Positions 61,353 through 64,000 of a DNA stretch of 64,000 nt are shown one piece after another. How positions within the stretch are numbered: position 1 is the first letter of the stretch; the number at the start of each line of letters is the position of its first letter. Source of the DNA: Sacculina carcini (taxonomy: Eukaryota > Arthropoda > Thecostraca > Sacculinidae). The notes below the pieces were generated by a model. The model did not search any database. It was given only the letters and a program-made list of their open reading frames with translations, and was not told where the DNA came from. A program made the translations under genes and the position numbers. Location of the stretch: positions 62,001-126,000 of the forward strand of contig CAJZIA020000005.1 of assembly GCA_916048095.2 (NCBI GenBank), given 5' to 3'.

Positions 61353-64000
61353 AGGGCACACTTAGGGCACACTTAGGGCACACTTAGGTAACACTTAGGG
61401 CACACTTAGGTAACACTTAGGGCACACTTAGGTAACACTTAGGGCACACTTAGGTCACACTTAGGTAACACTTAGGTAACACTTGGGTAACACTTAGGTA
61501 ACACTTAGGTAACACTTAGGGTACACTTAGGTAACACTTAGGGTACACTTAGGTAACACTTAAGGCACACTTAGGTAACACTTAGGTAACACTTAGGTAA
61601 CACTTAGGTAACACTTAGGGCACACTTAGGTAACACTTAGGGCATACTTAGGTAACACTTAGGGCGCACTAAGGTAACACTTAGGGCACACTTAGGTAAC
61701 ACTTAGGGCACACTTAGGTAACACTTAAGGCACACTTAGGTAACACTTAGGGCACACTTAGGTAACACTTAGGGCACACTTAGGTAACACTTAGGGCACA
61801 CTTAGGTAACACTTAGGGCACACTTAGATAACACTTAGGTAACACTTGGGTAACACTTGGGTAACACTTAGGTAACACTTAGGTAACACTTAGGGTACAC
61901 TTAGGTAACACTTAGGGCACACTTAGGTAACACTTAGGGCACACTTAGGTAACACTTAGGTAACACTTAGGTAACACTTAGGTAACACTTAGGGCACACT
62001 TAGGTAACACATATGTAACACTTAGGTAACTCTTAGGTAACACTTAGGTAGCACTTAGGTAACACTTAGGGCACACTTAGGTAACACTTAGGGCACACTT
62101 AGGTAACACTTAGGGCACACTTAGGTAACACTTAGGGCACACTTAGGTAACACTTAGGTAACACTTAGGGCACACTTAGGTAACACTTAGGTAACACTTG
62201 GGTAACACTTAGGTAACACTTAGGTAACACTTAGGGTACACTTAGGTAACACTTAGGGTACACTTAGGTAACACTTAGGGCACACTTAGGTAACACTTAG
62301 GTAACACTTAGGTAACACTTAGGTAACACTTAGGGCACACTTAGGTAACACTTATGTAACACTTAGGTAACTCTTAGGTAACACTTAGGTAGCACTTAGG
62401 TAACACTTAGGGTACACTTAGGTAACACTTAGGTAACACTTGGGTAACACTTAGGTAACACTTAGGTAACACTTAGGGTACACTTAGGTAACACTTAGGG
62501 TACACTTAGGTAACACTTAGGGCACACTTAGGTAACACTTAGGTAACACTTAGGTAACACTTAGGTAACACTTAGGGCACACTTAGGTAACACTTAGGGC
62601 ACACTTAGGTAACACTTAGGGCACACTTAGGTAACACTTAGGGCACACTTAGGTAACACTTAGGGTACACTTAGGTAACACTTAGGGCACACTTAGGTAA
62701 CACTTGGGCACACTTAGGTAACACTTAGGGCACACTTAGGTAACACTTAGGGCACACTTAGGTAACACTTAGGTAACACTTAGGTAACACTTAGGGCACA
62801 CTTAGGTAACACTTAGGGCACACTTAGGTAACACTTAGGGCACACTTAGGTAACACTTAGGGCACACTTAGGTAACACTTAGGGCGCACTAAGGTAACAC
62901 TTAGGGCACACTTAGGTAACACTTAGGGCACACTTAGGTAACACTTAGGGCACACTTAGGTAACACTTAGGGCACACTTAGGTAACACTTAGGGCACACT
63001 TAGATAACACTTAGGTAACACTTAGGTAACACTTGGGTAACACTTAGGTAACACTTAGGTAACACTTAGGGTACACTTAGGTAACACTTAGGGCACACTT
63101 AGGTAACACTTAGGGCACACTTAGGTAACACTTAGGTAACACTTAGGTAACACTTAGGTAACACTTAGGGCACACTTAGGTAACACTTATGTAACACTTA
63201 GGTAACTCTTAGGTAACACTTATGTAGCACTTAGGTAACACTTAGGGCACACTTAGGTAACACTTAGGGCACACTTAGGTAACACTTAGGGCACACTTAG
63301 GTAACACTTAGGGCACACTTAGGTAACACTTAGGTAACACTTAGGGCACACTTAGGTAACACTTAGGTAACACTTGGGTAACACTTAGGTAACACTTAGG
63401 TAACACTTAGGGTACACTTAGGTAACACTTAGGGTACACTTAGGTAACACTAAGGGCACACTTAGGTAACACTTAGGTAACACTTAGGTAACACTTAGGT
63501 AACACTTAGGTAACACTTAGGTAACACTTAGGGCACACTTAGGGCACACTTAGGTAACACTTAGGGCACACTTAGGTAACACTTAGGTAACACTTAGGGC
63601 ACACTTAGGTAACACTTAGGGCACACTTAGGTAACACTTAGGTAACACTTGGGTAACACTTAGGTAACACTTAGGTAACACTTAGGGTACACTTAGGTAA
63701 CACTTAGGTAACACTTAGGTAACACTTAGGGCACACTTAGGTAACACATATGTAACACTTAGGTAACTCTTAGGTAACACTTAGGTAGCACTTAGGTAAC
63801 ACTTAGGGCACACTTAGGTAACACTTAGGGCACACTTAGATAACACTTGGGTAACACTTAGGTAACACTTAGGTAACACTTAGGGTACACTTAGGTAACA
63901 CTTAGGGTACACTTAGGTAACACTTAAGGCACACTTAGGTAACACTTAGGTAACACTTAGGTAACACTTAGGTAACACTTAGGGCACACTTAGGTAACAC
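61353..64000. repeat. Mosaic HOR segment at the right edge
   Basis: The order is b-b-b, j, f, c-c, k, l, d, k, e, f-f, c, CATATG at 62010, g, i, f, c-c, h-g-i-c, f and c-c. After a run of a units near 62570 it switches to dimers with c, the 10-bp unit at 62706, d, e, f, c, h-g-i, f, c-c, s (near 63449), six a units, two adjacent b units, f, c, CATATG at 63747, g, i, e-f, c-c and k. The last unit is cut at 64000 (nine of eleven bases), so the array continues beyond the window. Confidence 0.75.
62706..62715. repeat. 10-bp unit (one-base deletion)
   Basis: A GGGCACACTT unit in the same c-a-b-a context as those at 2268, 13465, 26851 and 27939, but without a b-b-b triplet 296 bp upstream; the array switches into this section between the two points. 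Confidence 0.9.

Larger units (their letters stand above)
53577..62490. repeat. Long duplication of about 10 kb, second copy
   Basis: This is the partner of 43811-52590, with matching triplets (53577, 55733, 57196, 61353), CATATG sites (54234, 54685, 59129, 60987, 62010), the 10-bp unit at 59517 and the GTTAAC unit at 60550. It has the CATATG section doubled at 451 bp and the AGGCACACTT section only once. Near 57.85-58.17 kb it also has CATATG sites at 57853 and 58128 that the first copy lacks. Confidence 0.8.
1..64000. repeat. 11-bp satellite array filling the window
   Basis: Every stretch reads as head-to-tail 11-bp units, mainly AGGTAACACTT (a, 36% GC) and AGGGCACACTT (b, 55% GC), in roughly alternating order. 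Orientation never inverts. The first complete unit starts at 2 and the last complete one ends at 63991; the distances between landmarks fit 5,818 complete units, eight of them 10 bp. Variation is concentrated at unit positions 4-5; other changes (positions 1, 2, 3, 6, 7, 8, 9, 10, 11) occur in rarer units that recur at fixed places in higher-order repeats. Stops arise in every frame: TTAGG gives TAG and GTAAC gives TAA on the plus strand, and TTA at each unit junction gives TAA on the minus strand. Since 11 is not a multiple of 3, each frame meets these about every 33 bases. Function and host are not recognisable; a eukaryotic heterochromatic satellite is the natural reading. Confidence 0.98.

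Noticed and set aside
1-64000. Telomere array
   Set aside because: TTAGGG is present in b and c units but never in tandem; hexamers are 11 or 22 bp apart with CACAC or TAACAC sequence between them, and the TTAGGGTTAG context used by telomere proteins is absent.
1-64000. CRISPR array
   Set aside because: There are no unique spacers; repeats are contiguous 11-bp units with no cas-like genes.
1-64000. Repetitive protein gene
   Set aside because: TAG, TAA or their complements occur in each frame about every 33 bases on both strands, and 11 is not a multiple of 3, so no repeated peptide can be read through.
21-64000. AGGTCA nuclear-receptor half-site in j units
   Set aside because: It occurs once per HOR as a single half-site created by one base change; there is no paired spacing, so it is likely chance.
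1-64000. Transposon, retroelement or viral fossil within the array
   Set aside because: No stretch departs from the 11-bp pattern; there are no terminal repeats, poly-A tails or target-site duplications.
1-64000. tRNA, rRNA or other structured RNA
   Set aside because: No segment outside the satellite pattern exists, and the units have no inverted pairing that would form a stable stem beyond short palindromes such as CATATG.
1-64000. Species identification from the unit sequence
   Set aside because: The 11-bp unit was not recognised with certainty as a named satellite; a database search with the 22-bp dimer would be needed.

Overview
The window is one unbroken satellite array. Every base from 1 to 64000 belongs to tandem copies of an 11-bp unit, and there is no unique-sequence flank, gene, RNA gene or mobile element. 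The two main units are a = AGGTAACACTT and b = AGGGCACACTT. They differ only at positions 4-5 (TA or GC) and mostly alternate, giving a 22-bp dimer. A third common unit is c = AGGGTACACTT. Rarer units carry one or two further changes and act as landmarks: d AGGGCGCACTA, e AGATAACACTT, f GGGTAACACTT, g AGGTAACTCTT, h ATGTAACACTT, i A(G/T)GTAGCACTT, j AGGTCACACTT, k AAGGCACACTT, l AGGGCATACTT, m AGGTAACACAT, n AGGGCACAATT, o AGGGCACACCT, p CGGTAACACTT, q GGGGCACACTA, s AGGTAACACTA. These letters are used in all entries.

The landmark units recur in a fixed order. They define a higher-order repeat (HOR) of usually 3.1-3.6 kb (one short copy is 2.6 kb), which is itself duplicated, shortened and rearranged. 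Layout: 1-16466 is an 11,197-bp block and a partial second copy; 3543-9460 holds two HOR copies inside it; 14740-20651 is one HOR copy and a rearranged tail with a 451-bp local duplication; 20652-26640 is a 2,959-bp tandem duplication; 26640-28150 is a patchwork; 28150-34977 is two HOR copies of 3,113 and 3,157 bp; 34978-37001 is rearranged with a 649-bp duplication; 37002-47680 is about 3.2 HOR copies of 3.34-3.47 kb; 43811-52590 and 53577-62490 are two copies of a block of about 9 kb lying about 10 kb apart; 62490-64000 is a mosaic end that leaves the window still inside the array.

The 11-bp register is kept through all 64 kb. Distances between landmarks fit 5,818 complete units from 2 to 63991, of which eight are 10 bp long. 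These eight fall into two shared contexts, so two ancestral one-base deletions copied by later duplication explain them.

This is the pattern of satellite DNA evolving by unequal exchange in a eukaryotic genome, probably heterochromatin assembled from long reads. The sequence does not identify the species, nor whether the array is centromeric, subtelomeric or interstitial. No frame on either strand can stay open for long, so no protein is expected. Equality of duplicated blocks was judged from landmark units and offsets, not from a computed alignment.
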